Of a stretch of DNA of 64,000 nucleotides, positions 52,737 through 63,874 are shown in pieces. Under the pieces are notes generated by a model. The model saw only the letters and a list, made by a program, of their open reading frames with translations, had not been told where the DNA came from and made no database searches. The DNA is taken from the NCBI GenBank assembly GCA_033032865.1, contig JAWHQI010000099.1:7023501-7087500 (forward strand), read 5' to 3'. Position numbers and translations under genes: made by a program. The DNA is from Dactylorhiza incarnata. Its lineage: Eukaryota > Streptophyta > Magnoliopsida > Asparagales > Orchidaceae. Each line of letters begins with the position of its first letter. Within the stretch, counting starts at the first letter, position 1.

Positions 52737-53832
52737 GAGCCCCTTCAAGTATATTCGAGCAGTAGAATTCGAGAGGCTCGAGAGGAACCTGAAGTTGTCA
52801 GGGAAGCTATGTCTGAAGAAAGTGATAATGGGCATAGAGCTGCCCCGCTTCAAATAGCAGATATAGCCCAGGCCATTGCGGAGGCTATTAGACTGGTATG
52901 GGATACTCCTCCTGTAGCTGCACCAGTTTTGCCAGCTATGCTTCCTCCAACACCGATTGTGCCAGCTGTGCCTCCCCCAGTACTAGTTGATATGGATTTG
53001 AGGACATTTCTGGATTTAAAGCCGCCAACCTTCAGTGGAGGTCTTTTACCGATAGAGACCGAGGATTGGATCTTTCCTTGAAGTAAATCCAGAGCTCCTA
53101 GCAATACATTTTGCAGATCGAGACGATATTTGAAGCGATGCGGTGCCTAGCAGAGCGGAAAGTAGAATTAGCTGCCTTTTTGCTAGAAGGTGAGGCTAAG
53201 CGCTGGTGGATTAATATGATGAAAGGAAAATTTGCTGCTAAGGGCTTGGAGAATGTCACGCAGATGGAATTTATTGGTGAGTTCACAAAGTGGTTCGTGC
53301 CAAGGACCGAAAAGAGACAACTCCAGGAAAGATTCTTGCGTTTTGTGCAAGGAAATCGCTCGGTTCTGCAGTATGAGTCAGAATTCGCTAGTTTAGCTTA
53401 TTATTCTGAGTCTGCCATGGCCACAGAAGAGGCAAGATGCCTGCGTTTTCAGGAGGGCTTACGAGATGACATCCGCACAGCAGTTGTTCCATTTGATATT
53501 ACAGATTATGCAGTTCTAGTGGAAAAAACCAGAATGGTTGAATTGGATGCCGAGAAGAGACAACGCCGATCTGAACTGTATAAGAAACACTTCAAAGAAG
53601 GAATCAGTCCTGAATCATCAAGTAAAGCAAGTACACCCCCGTAGAAGAAGAAGAAACAACAACAATCTTCGTCGACCGTTAGTACACAGGTCTCCCAAGC
53701 AACATTGACGAAGTGTGCCAAGTGTGGCAAGATGCACAGGGGGGAATGTTTGACTGGTGTCTGCTTTTACAGCCGCCAACCGGGACATCAACGGAAGAAT
53801 TGTCCGAAGCTGCAGCGGACTGAAGCCAGAAG
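52737..53832 (+). pseudogene. Element F gag, from predicted splice acceptor
   Basis: After CTTGTTTTTAG the frame reads EPLQVYSSSRIRE for 24 codons to the ATG at 52809, then the gag core (FLDLKPPTFSGG, ETEDWI). A 38-base insertion at about 53070-53107 breaks the frame; the core resumes QIETIFEAMRC ... EGEAKRWW. A TAG lies at 53642. The zinc region CAKCGKMHRGEC follows, with a damaged second knuckle (CFYSRQPGHQRKNC, one Cys replaced by Ser). Related to E gag along its length. Confidence 0.88.
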
Positions 53833-53844
53833 GAAGCTCCAGCT

Positions 53845-54378
53845 TTGCAAGCTCAGAAAATGTTTCATATAGGAACTTCCAAGGAAGGGGAGTCTAATGC
53901 ATCGACAACTGTTCCTACTGAAGGAGACAGAGAAGAAAGGCTGGTCCAGCCCCGAGCTTTCAATCTTGGGAAACAAGAAGCGAAAGCTGATGATACGGTG
54001 GTTACAGGTATGATAAATGCGAACGAACAATTATTAAAGGTTTTATTTGATACTGGTGCTAGTCATTCCTTTATTTCGTCATATATACTTGATTCTGTTC
54101 GTACACACCAATATCAAGTTGCAAAACCGTTGAATGTTCTTATGCCAAACAATACGGTGCTGACTACTCAAAAGCGAGCCATGGTACCGTTATCTTTTAA
54201 TGAGAAAATAATAGAAGCAGATGTCGCAGTGCTACCGTTAATTGAATACGATATTATCCTTGGTATGGATTGACTGTCGAATCAAGAAGCAGTAATCAAC
54301 TGCAAATCGAAGGAGGTAGTTTTCAAATATCCATACGGGAGTTTATTTGTATTTAGAGGACTAGGAGAAGTCTCCAAG
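53845..54378 (+). pseudogene. Element F protease
   Basis: Active-site peptide FDTGASHSFIS near residue 70 of the open segment, ending DIILGMD followed by TGA where Trp is expected. The same frame continues to RT. A frameshift separates it from gag. Confidence 0.88.
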
Positions 54379-54381
54379 ATT

Positions 54382-55970
54382 ATGATTTCTGCCACGAAGG
54401 AATGGAAGAAAGTGCGGAAAGGCTGCGATGCCATTTTAGTAATGATTAAGGAATCCAAAGAGGAAAAGAAGGAAATTACAGCGGTGCCTGTAGTGCGGGA
54501 ATACTTGGATGTATTTCCCGAAGACTTGCCTGGTGTGCCTCCAACTCGAGAAGTTGAATTTGAAATCAAGTTGATTGAAGGAGCTGCTCCAGTGGCCAAG
54601 GCACCTTATCGGATGGCGCCTAAAGAATTGGCTGAATTAAAGGTGCAGTTGCAAGAACTGTTAGATAAAAATTTTATCCGACCGAGCACTTCACCATGGG
54701 GCGCTCCAATGTTATTTGTTAAAAAGGAGGACGGATCTATCCGTTTATGTGTTGATTATCGTGAATTAAATAAGCTGACAATCAAGAATAAATACCGTTT
54801 GCCTCAGATTGATGATTTATTCGATCAACTCGTGGGTGCGCGAGTATTTTCTAAAAGTGATCTTCGATCAGGATATCACCAGCTGCGAATTAAAGAAGAA
54901 GATATTCTGAAGACTGCATTTAGTACCAGGTATGGGCATTTTGAATTTGTTGTAATGCCTTTTGGTCTAACAAATGCTCCTGCAGCTTTTATGTACTTAA
55001 TGAATCAAGTCTTTAAAGCTTTTCTCGATCAGTTCGTGGTTGTTTTCATCGATGATATTCTGATCTAGTCTAAGTCAGAAGAAGAACATTCCCAGCACTT
55101 GCGTCTAGCCTTGCAGACGTTGAGAGAGCAATGTCTTTTTGCTAAATTTTCGAAGTGCAATTTCCGCTTAAAAGAGTGTCTTTTCTGGGCCACATGATTA
55201 ATCAAGAAGGTCTACCGGTTGATCCAGCTAAAATTGAAGCAATTGTGAAGTGGACTCAACCAAAGTCGGTAACCAAAGTGCGTAGTTTCTTGGGTTTAAC
55301 AGGGTATTATAGAAAATTTGTGAAAGATTTTTCCAAATTAGCACAACCCTTGACGCAGCTAACTCGAAAGAATGCACCTTTCAAGTGGGAAGGCGAGTGC
55401 CAGCAAGCATTTGAGGCACTGAAAGATCGATTAATGACTGCTCCAATTTTGGTACTGCCTGAAGGATCAGACGGGTTTCAAATTTATAGTGATGCGCCCT
55501 ATAAGGGATTAGGTTGCATGTTAATGCAACGTGGAAATGTGGTTGCCTTTGCTTCTAGGCAATTAAAGGATGCTCAAAAGAATTATCCAACGCATGATCT
55601 GGAGCTTGTGGCAGTTGTGTTTGTGTTAAAGATCTGGCGTCACTATTTGTATGGTGTGCGTTGTGAAATCTTTACCGATCATAAGAGTTTAAAGTATATT
55701 TTTGATCAGAAAGAAATTAATCTGCGACAGAGAAGGTGGCTGGAATTTATTAAAGATTATGATTTGAATATTCAGTACCATCCCGACAAAGCAAATGTTG
55801 TTGCAGATTCCTTGAGTCGAAAAAGTGTATCCGCTATGTTCGTAATTCCACAGTTTAATAAAAAGCTCTTACGAGAGGTGCAAAAAATGGAAATTGTTTT
55901 TATTTTGTCGAATGAGGAAAAGCGAACGCAGCTATTCCAGATGCAGATCCAGTATTCGCAGAAAGATTGA
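54382..55970 (+). pseudogene. Element F reverse transcriptase and RNase H
   Basis: [41 protein letters not shown] (YVDD-box region as FIDD), then TAG at 55066 and a frameshift near 55160. RNase [54 protein letters not shown]. Chromovirus type, Tekay/Del-like by sequence style. Confidence 0.9.
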
Positions 55971-57317
55971 ATCCAGAAGGCAATGCCACAAGATTAGTTT
56001 TTGATGGGTGTGTTAGAGAAGGTGAATAGGGGAGAAACAAATGCTTTTACCCAGAATAATGAACTGCTCTTTTTGAATGATAGAATCTGTGTCCCTAACG
56101 CGGATAATTTAAAAAAAGATATTTTATATGAGGCTCATAACACACCGTATTCGATTCATCCTGGCCGAACAAAAATGTACCATGATCTAAAACAGAAGTT
56201 TTGGTGGCCTAAAATGAAGCGGGATGTGACAAATTATATTGCTCGATGTCATACCTGTCAGGTAGTGAAAGCTGAGCATATGAAGCCTGCTGGTTATCTT
56301 CGGTCACTTCCTATTCCTGAATGGAAATAGGATGATGTAGCAAAGGATTTTGTATTTGGCTTACCTCGTAGTAAGCCAGGCAATGATGGAATCTGGGTAA
56401 TTATTGATCGCTTGATGAAGAGCGCTCATTTTATTGCCATGAAGCAAGGAGGACCAACTGAAAAGTTAGTGGAATTATATATCAATGTAATCGTTAAGCT
56501 ACATGGGATTCCGTGAACTATAGTATCTGATCGAGATGGAAGATTTACATCAGATACATGGAGACGAGTGCATAAAAGACTGGGAACAAGATTAATGTAT
56601 AGTACAACTTTTCATCATCAGACTGATGGTCAATCAGAACGTACTATTCAGATGCACGAAGATTTATTGAGAATGGTAGTTCTGGATTTGAAAGGTTCGT
56701 GGGAAAAATATTTAGCGTTGGTAGAATTGGCGTATAATAATAGCTATCAATCGACGATCCAAATGGCTCCATTTGAAGCTCTTTATGGAAGATGATGTAG
56801 AACTCCCTTGAGTTTGGCGGACGATGGGGAAAAGAAATTATTTTCGAAAAAAGAAACAAGTAAAATTGAAGAAAAAGTTTGAATAATTCAGCAGAGAATG
56901 AAGATTGCGCAGGACCGTCAACAGAAGTAATTTAATGTTGGCGATCAAGTGTGCTTAAAAATTAAGCCTTTTAAAGGAGTTTCTAGATATCATCGAATCG
57001 GGAAACTCAGTCCAAGATTTGGTGGCCCTTTTCCAATCCTTGAGCTTATTGGTGACGTGGCCTATCGTTTGGCTCTTCCTGATGAATTACAGAAATTACA
57101 TGATGATCTCTGCCAGTGATGTGCAGATAGAGACTGATTTGTCTAGCCCGACTGAACCTTATCAAATTATTGATCGTCAAAGCAAGAATCTCTGAAATCG
57201 CGATGTGAATTTATCAAATATTGGTGGAAAGGTCACCCGGCCAATGCTGCTACTTGGGAACGAGAAGATACGATGATGAACTTATTTCTAGCGTTCTTTC
57301 TGAACCCAGAAGATTGA
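55971..57317 (+). pseudogene. Element F integrase and chromodomain remnant
   Basis: HHCC: HPGRTKMYHDLKQKFWWP and CHTCQVVKAEH. DDE core split by stops at 56328 and 56516; SDRDGRFTSDTW and HQTDGQSERTIQ are visible. C-terminal KLSPRFGGPFPILE follows. The chromodomain survives only as fragments around 57180-57290 across frames. At least six stops. Confidence 0.85.
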
Positions 57318-57341
57318 ATTTTCGAGAACGAAAATTTTGTT

Positions 57342-57352
57342 AAGAAGGGGAG
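57342..57352 (+). other. Element F polypurine tract
   Basis: AAGAAGGGGAG just before the 3' LTR, preceded by TTTTCGAGAACGAAAATTTTG, the same gypsy 3' signature as in E. Confidence 0.88.
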
Positions 57353-57355
57353 AAT

Positions 57356-59582
57356 TGTAAGAACTGAACCCGAAAATATGTACAAATGTTGTACGATCTA
57401 TAATAAGAGAAATAATTTTCCCCGATGATGAAAAAGAGAACAAGATTCAGTGCCGATTAGACGTCGCACAATATATTTTGAAATTTGAGATTTTTGATGT
57501 TTTGCGGCGTTCGTTTCGTATTTATTTTATATTCCGATGTTGAAATAAAATTCTGAAATTGATGTAATTGGAGGTGGAATTAGATTTGGTTTAGTAGCAA
57601 GTGTGCTAGCTATTGGCTGATTTGGCTAGTTATTTGGCCTAGCTGATTTTGGTCTGGCAGAGGACTGTGCTGATGCTTCTTATTATTAATATTTATGATT
57701 ATTTTATCCCTTAGGCGGTGGATTTTCAGCCTTTCTTATTGAGGGCTTATCCCGATATTTGTTTTTTTACTTATCGCCTCCTCCTGGAGCCTTGCTGCCC
57801 CTCTCCTTCCTGCTCCTTCCCATGGTTGTGCTGGGAGCTCTGTTTAGAGCTGACACTACTATCTGTTGGGCTATTGCTGCTTGGTGTTTGTGTTGGCTGG
57901 AAGCGAGTGACCAGTTGTTGGAACTCTTATTTTTGCTGCTCTCCTCACTGTGAGCTCTTCTTCTACTATCCCCTCTTCTCCTTCTTAATAGATGTCTATT
58001 TTTCTTAGTTGCTGAAATTTGTAGGAGAGGAGTTAGGGTTTTAGTGTTGGGGGATTTGATTTCTTTATTGTATGAGTTATGCTAGGGTTTTGATTTGTTT
58101 TCTCTCCCTCTCCCTCCATACCTGAGCTGATTACTTTCAGACCTGGCTGCCTTGTTACCTTGGATTTGGGCGTGCTGTGTACTCAGCTACCTTGTGCTGT
58201 TGGCTGCCTTGTTACCTTGGATATGGGTGTGCTGTGTACTCATCTACCTTGTGTTGTATGGTTGCTTTGGAGGCTGCTTAACTGACCTTATTGGTTGTTG
58301 TTCCTCTTGATCGTTGGATGCCTTTTGGCTGTTTTCAGTTGGCTTTTGATCCACTATTTTGGAGAGGTTTTGGACTGCAGTGGCAGCCCATGGAGCTACT
58401 GTTGGCAGCCCTTGGTGTTGCCACATAGCATCCCTTAGTGCTAGATTTGTTAGATTGTGTTGGCCGGGTTTTAACTTGCTGTTTGGGCTGTCTTTATTAG
58501 CTATGTGGGCTGTTTTCCTTGAGTTTAAATTGGCCATGAAAGTGGTTAATTTATGAAAAGTATGGTGGCTGATTTCTGTTTTTTGTAGCACTTAAAATCT
58601 GCATTTATGCATTCCTTTCGAGTCACCAAGCTTGTCCTTTCCTAGAAAACTCCTAGAGGTCGTAGTTGTGGCCATTTTAAGGAATCTATTCGTAGCTATT
58701 TAAAGACGCAACCCTATAGTAAATGATTTAATTGATACTGCAGAGGATGTCATCCGATGATAGACACGCCGAGAATCCTACGAAGGACATGGACAAAGGA
58801 AAAGTTGCGGTGAGTCCTTACGACTTTGATTTCGTATGCATTCGAATATTTTTCTGAATATGAATTGCTTTGATATAGAATGTGGAAGATTTGAAATCAC
58901 TGAAATGTATGAAATTGCTAAAAAGCTAAATATGGATTAGCAAGCGATAGAATCTCTAAGGGGAATTAAAATACTTATTTCCTATATTTATGACTTGAAT
59001 AAAGAAATGATATGAATTAGAAAAAGAGATTACGTCGACGCATCGAAACACTAAGGGTCAGCATAGTAGGGGGTTAAGTTTCAGACTCCTACACCCATTA
59101 GAGGGGTAGATCTTTGACGGAAATTGATACTAAAATGTCCAATTTAGGAGTCATGAGAGCCTGTTGCGTGGTTGAGCGCCCTAGAATGGACATTGATTTG
59201 ATGGGCCCAGATAGTTGATTGAGAATGACCCTCAGTATTTTGAGAGAACGAAAAGAAAGATAATTGAACAGGAAAATGAACTATCATAAGGTAGAAGAAC
59301 TAAAATAACAAGAATTGTTTATTTCTGTGTCCCAGTTTACTTTACCTGTCTACTTTCATGTTCATACAGTTATTGTACATCTCAGTTTGATATGTACTTT
59401 TGTATTTTGGCTTTCCCTGTAAGCATGGACATGATGTAAATTATGATAAGGAATAAAAGTACTTTTATGTCTTTTACTGGTACCACTCCTGTGATTCGCT
59501 TAGCTGCATTATTTAATTGTGTAAAACCCGCTCAGAAGATAATAAAGAAGATTTAAGTTGTGGCGGGCTTCGGGCCGTTACA
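57356..59582 (+). repeat. Element F 3' LTR (2227 bp, with internal deletion)
   Basis: Colinear with the 5' LTR except for loss of about 230 bp at CAGTTATT/GTACATC (near 59375), which removes exon 2. Exon 1 copy is kept. Confidence 0.92.
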
Positions 59583-59616
59583 CACTGAACCGCTGAGACG
59601 AACAAAATACCGTCGA

Positions 59617-59760
59617 AATGCTAGCGTAGGCGCTAGTGCTAGCGCAAGCGTTAGCGCTAGCGCTGGCGGTAGTGGTAGCGCCTGACGGTTGCCAAACCGG
59701 CAAGCGTTACGCCGCCGAGGAGCTAACGCTGGCGCTAGTACTAGCGCCAACGATAGCTAA
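59617..59760. repeat. GCGCTAG/CTAGCGC self-complementary cluster
   Basis: GCTAGCG, GGCGCTAGTGCTAGCGC, GTTAGCGCTAGCGCTGGCGGTAG, then AACGCTGGCGCTAGTACTAGCGCCAACG. More than ten overlapping copies in both orientations within 145 bp, able to pair extensively. Confidence 0.85.
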
Positions 59761-59995
59761 ATTGATGGGAGACAGCCGAGACTCATTTTGCTGGCCAAAT
59801 TCAGGGCCAAGGGAGTCCAAAAGTCCTCCTAATTAATGGGTGTTCATTCCCCCTATCAATTAGAAGGATATTAAGACTTTTCCAACCTTTAAGGAGGGTG
59901 AAATGAGTGACATTTGGAGATGGCTAAAATTTCCACCATGAATGGTGTTAATGGAGGAATCCCAAGCTTCATCTCCCCCCACCAGGATTTGGCTC

Positions 59996-60003
59996 TATAA
60001 AAT
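59996..60003 (+). promoter_or_regulatory. Candidate TATA box of element I LTR
   Basis: TATAAAAT in GGCTCTATAAAATGGC, about 75 bp upstream of the predicted exon 1 ATG. Confidence 0.65.
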
Positions 60004-60074
60004 GGCTCAAGGGGTGGAGGGAATGAGTTTCCTCCATTTTCTAGAATAGTTCTCATACCTAGGCACCTACCAGC

Positions 60075-60143
60075 ATGGCACACAAGAGCACTCAACCAAC
60101 CATGGCGTACCGACGATCGGCACGACTACAAGCCGCAATTCAG
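60075..60143 (+). other. Predicted LTR-borne first coding exon of element I
   Basis: ATG opens 23 codons (MAHKSTQPTMAYRRSARLQA...) ending ATTCAG|GTCATC, phase 0. Basic like the D and E first exons. Placed right after a TATA box. The first intron would be 3.3 kb. Confidence 0.5.
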
Positions 60144-62294
60144 GTCATCCCCTCTCGTCTATTTCTTAGTGGGTAGATCTTATCAATTTGGCTACTAGAT
60201 TTGGGGTTAATTGGTCTTGAATCAGCATGGACGGAAGCTTGTGATCAAGCTTTCTTCCCTCGTCTAAATTTCTGATTCCGGCCTCCTCCGGCCGGCCAAC
60301 CACCGTACATCGCCGACCGCCATCTCAACGGAGCTGGTGGAGGAATTGGCCGACCGGGAGAGCATCCAGGTGGCTGGGAAATCACTTCCCAAGTTGCTAC
60401 AGGATGGGCCAATCGTGGTCGTTGGCTAATTGGAGAAAATGAAGGGATGCCCTTCGTTTGTGCTTTAAGATCTGTGCAAGTTATGAAGTGATATATTTGA
60501 TATTCCTATTTCTGTCCCTTTACTGGCAGTAGTTAGAAATAATTATAGAAAATACATACTTCCCTCTGATGAAAAAGTGGACAACACCAAAGCTGTAGCC
60601 CTTGGTGTGTACTTTAATTTAAAATTTGTTTCAGCCCAAAAGGAACATTATAGCTCCATGTAGAACAATTTTGGTGGGGCTGGTCCTTAGGGTGGGACCA
60701 CCACTATTTCTTAAGTAACTTTTGATGGGATAGTGATATTGGCTTGAAATTTGAAACACAGGCTGTTTATACCTACGCCCTTAACATATCCAAAAATGGG
60801 ATTTTTTTCAAAAATTTTTCTAAGGTTTTTGTAAAAATTTAATAAATCATATATTAATTAATTTTAGGGTCTAATGACATCCAATCCCCTCCAAATTTTG
60901 GTGGGAGGTCCTTAGGGTCATGATATGACATTGGTAAAAATTTCATTCCGATTGGGACTGAATTGGTTGGGTAATTAGTTAACCCAAGTTTGGTCAAACT
61001 AGGTCAAACTAGGCCAAAAGTGCACATGATGGAATTTGGTGGTCAAATCTCATCAATGTGATGTGAAACTTGGGCCACTGGTTTAGGATCACATAAGACA
61101 CCCCCACGAGTAATTTGGGATGATGTGAGGTGGATATGCCCTAGGACCCTAGTTCTAACCTAAGGGTTGCACTTTAAGCCTTTTGAAGGACATAAGGGCA
61201 TATGTCCTTGAATGGTCATGAAACTTGGTAGATAAGTTCATATTGTGTAAATGTGCTCTAGGAAATTTTAAGAGAATTTTAAGAACACTTATCTCCTCTG
61301 ATTTAAGTTATAACCTTTTTAGGGAGCCATTTTATAAAAGGAATTTTCACACTCAAATTATCTTGGATGTTGATGAAAGTTTGGTAGATTACATAAAATC
61401 ATGATATAGACCTCTGATAATTTTTGTGTAATTATTGAATTGATTTAATTAGCACTTCATTCACAAGTCACCTATTTTGTTTTAGGAATATGCTAAATAA
61501 ATGAGGGCCAAAAATCCTATGGAAAATTATGAAACTTGGTGGTAGGACATTTTAGGGCATTAGAAAGATCTGTGAAGTTTTGTATAATTTTTGGAGTTGT
61601 TTATCAGTAGGTTGCTTCACAATTTTCCCTAGTATGAGTTTACTTGGAATATTTATTTATGTGACTAATTAGTTTTGATAAATTTGGAAATTTGGCCAGT
61701 GGACTTTTTTCATTAATATAAAGGTCTCGTAATTTTCCCATAATTTTTGGACAATTATTATTGGTGGTTCCTTCTTTAAATTCTAATTTGGGGTAATTAT
61801 TGAATATTATAATTAGAGGCCAATCCCTTACAGCAAAATTGTGATAGTAAGTATTTACTATTATTTTGACATCATAGATTTTCCATAATTTTATGGGGGC
61901 CATATCATAAGAAGATCCTGCACATCATGTTCAATTTCATACTTTGCCACTGTTGGAAAAATTATAAAAAATAAATCATAATTAAGGAAAAATAAGATCC
62001 TCTGGATTTAGTCTTAGAATATCATGATAGACTCCCAGTAATAATCTTGAGTTAGTTGGATGAATATTGGGGGTACCACCTCTAATGCAATTCATATAAC
62101 TCATTTAGTCTGCGTATAGTAAAACTGTAAAACTTGGGTAAATTGAGGACCAGTAGGTGGGAATGGAAGGTAGATGGTGTACCTAGTCTGGTTGAGAAGA
62201 TGTGAGGCCACCAAAAGGAGTTTATGTGATGAGAGTGTGCTTCGTGAGTTAAGGGTTAAGTTGTGCTCAGGATTGACGAAAGATCGTCTTTCCC

Positions 62295-62317
62295 GGGGGG
62301 GGGGGGGGGGGGGGGGG
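62295..62317 (+). repeat. 23-base G homopolymer
   Basis: CCC followed by 23 G. The length may be unreliable in any assembly; G-quadruplex capable. Confidence 0.9.
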
Positions 62318-63473
62318 AGTCGGAAAACACTTAGGAGGTTAATTCAAGTGTAATGGTAAGAAGGGTAATTCTAATGGGTAGTTACCAATAACATTAAGTG
62401 CCTTGGAAAGAGGGAGTTTTGGGGTGTCATCCCATCATAGCTCCTAGTACCGCTATGAGCCCCTCACAGGGTAGTCCTCGGGAAGCCCATGGTTAACCCT
62501 AAATTATAGGAATAAGATGACATTCAGGATTAACTTAATAATGCACAAACCCACACCCCGTGCTTATGGGAGGTTAGTTGGTTTGGTCTTACGAGCGGTA
62601 GGCTCGGTGGTTGTAGGTGCGGATGGGTTAGTCCAGCGAGCTGGTGGCTCGGAAGGTTATGGTGATGAGCGGGTTAGCCCAGGGAGCTTATGGCTCGGAG
62701 ATAGATGGTAATCATAACTGCATGTGCACAAAGGTGGTGGATCTTCAGTATTAACAATCGTTCACACGGACGTTAATACGGTGACTCGGCAAGTGTGGAT
62801 TTGCACTTAGCCAATAAAAGTCTGGTGGTCTTGCCAGTAAGAGTACACAGATGCTCTGTGGTTTTGCAATGAGGCGTACGATAGGTCTAGGTTAGGTAGT
62901 GTGAATACCAACCTAGATGTGGGTGAGGCCCAACCCACCACTTCCGTTTGCCACTACAGGAGTATCCTAGGAGTCTTGCTAGCTCCAAAAAGGAGAAACT
63001 AAAGGTTTGTGCGCATAGAGTCGAAGTGTGTGAGTTGCACTTATGTGAACATAGCATAAACTGCATAACTCTGCATGTCATGTCATAAGCATTGCATTTC
63101 AACCCCTACCCCTATCGTATAAATTGGTTATGGGACTTTTTATACGATAGGCACTCCTAAACGACCCCTTGCTCTACAGGTCTGTATGGGCATTCCTATA
63201 AATCAACAGTTACTTTTCTTACTTTACTATGCCTTGCTTTACTCCACTTTACTTTACTGTCTTACTTACTGCTCTACTTTTATATATACACTGTGTAGTG
63301 GTAGACATTTCCTGTAGACTAGTTCCGCCATCATCTGCTTTGTTTTATACCCCTTGATGTCCTCCGCTTCATCCTTCCCGCACGGTGCGTAGGAGTCACT
63401 GGGGGATGGATGGGGGGGGGGGGGATGAGGCTTAGTATTTTTGACTAACGGTTGGTGGACCATATCATTTTAG

Positions 63474-63557
63474 GGGATCGAGGAAACGCAGCAGCAACAG
63501 AGGCCGGTGCAGATGGAGGCGGGTCAGTCTAATACAGGAGCACCAGTGACAGGATCT
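63474..63557 (+). other. Predicted LTR-borne coding exon 2 of element I
   Basis: Branch-like GACTAAC, acceptor CATTTTAG, 28 open codons rich in Gln (GIEETQQQQRPVQMEAGQSN...), strong donor GGATCT|GTGAGT, phase 0. Positional match to D exon 2. Confidence 0.5.
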
Positions 63558-63874
63558 GTGAGTGTCTTATTAGTTTTAGTAGATTATGCTTCCTCGAGTG
63601 AAATTGTAGTGAGGAATTGATGTACAGGGCATGAGCCCCTTTATTATTGTAACCTTTGTTTTTTCAGTTATATCATGTGGACATTTATTATATATAGCAT
63701 GTGATTGTGGACTTGAACTCCTATTTGTTCATTTATAGTTTTCTTCTTCCGTGATCGATATGGCCGGCAGGATCGGCGCTTTGTAGTGGTGACCTTCCCG
63801 TGTATTGGTGTCACTGCAAAGCGGCGGTTCTGGGCCTAAGACCCGGTTTTAAAAGCGAAAAATGGGGTCATACA

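Larger units (their letters stand above)
44589..59582 (+). mobile_element. Element F: decayed Tekay/Del-like gypsy chromovirus, split by H
   Basis: TSD CACTG (44584-44588 and 59583-59587). LTRs about 2.2-2.5 kb, tRNA-Met PBS, gag, protease, RT, RNase H, integrase, a chromodomain remnant, and a PPT with CGAGAACGAAAATTTTG. The 3' LTR lacks about 230 bp present in the 5' LTR. Many stops make it non-autonomous now. Its gag is related to that of E. Confidence 0.92.
59588..63874 (+). repeat. Element I 5' LTR, second part (4.3 kb)
   Basis: Runs from the F target to GGGGTCATACA. Holds the GCGCTAG cluster (59617-59760), TATAAAAT at 59996-60003, predicted exon 1 (60075-60143), long AT-rich sequence with no ORF of note (60500-62200), a 23-G run (62295-62317), a 13-G run (63412-63424) and predicted exon 2 (63474-63557). 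Confidence 0.8.
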
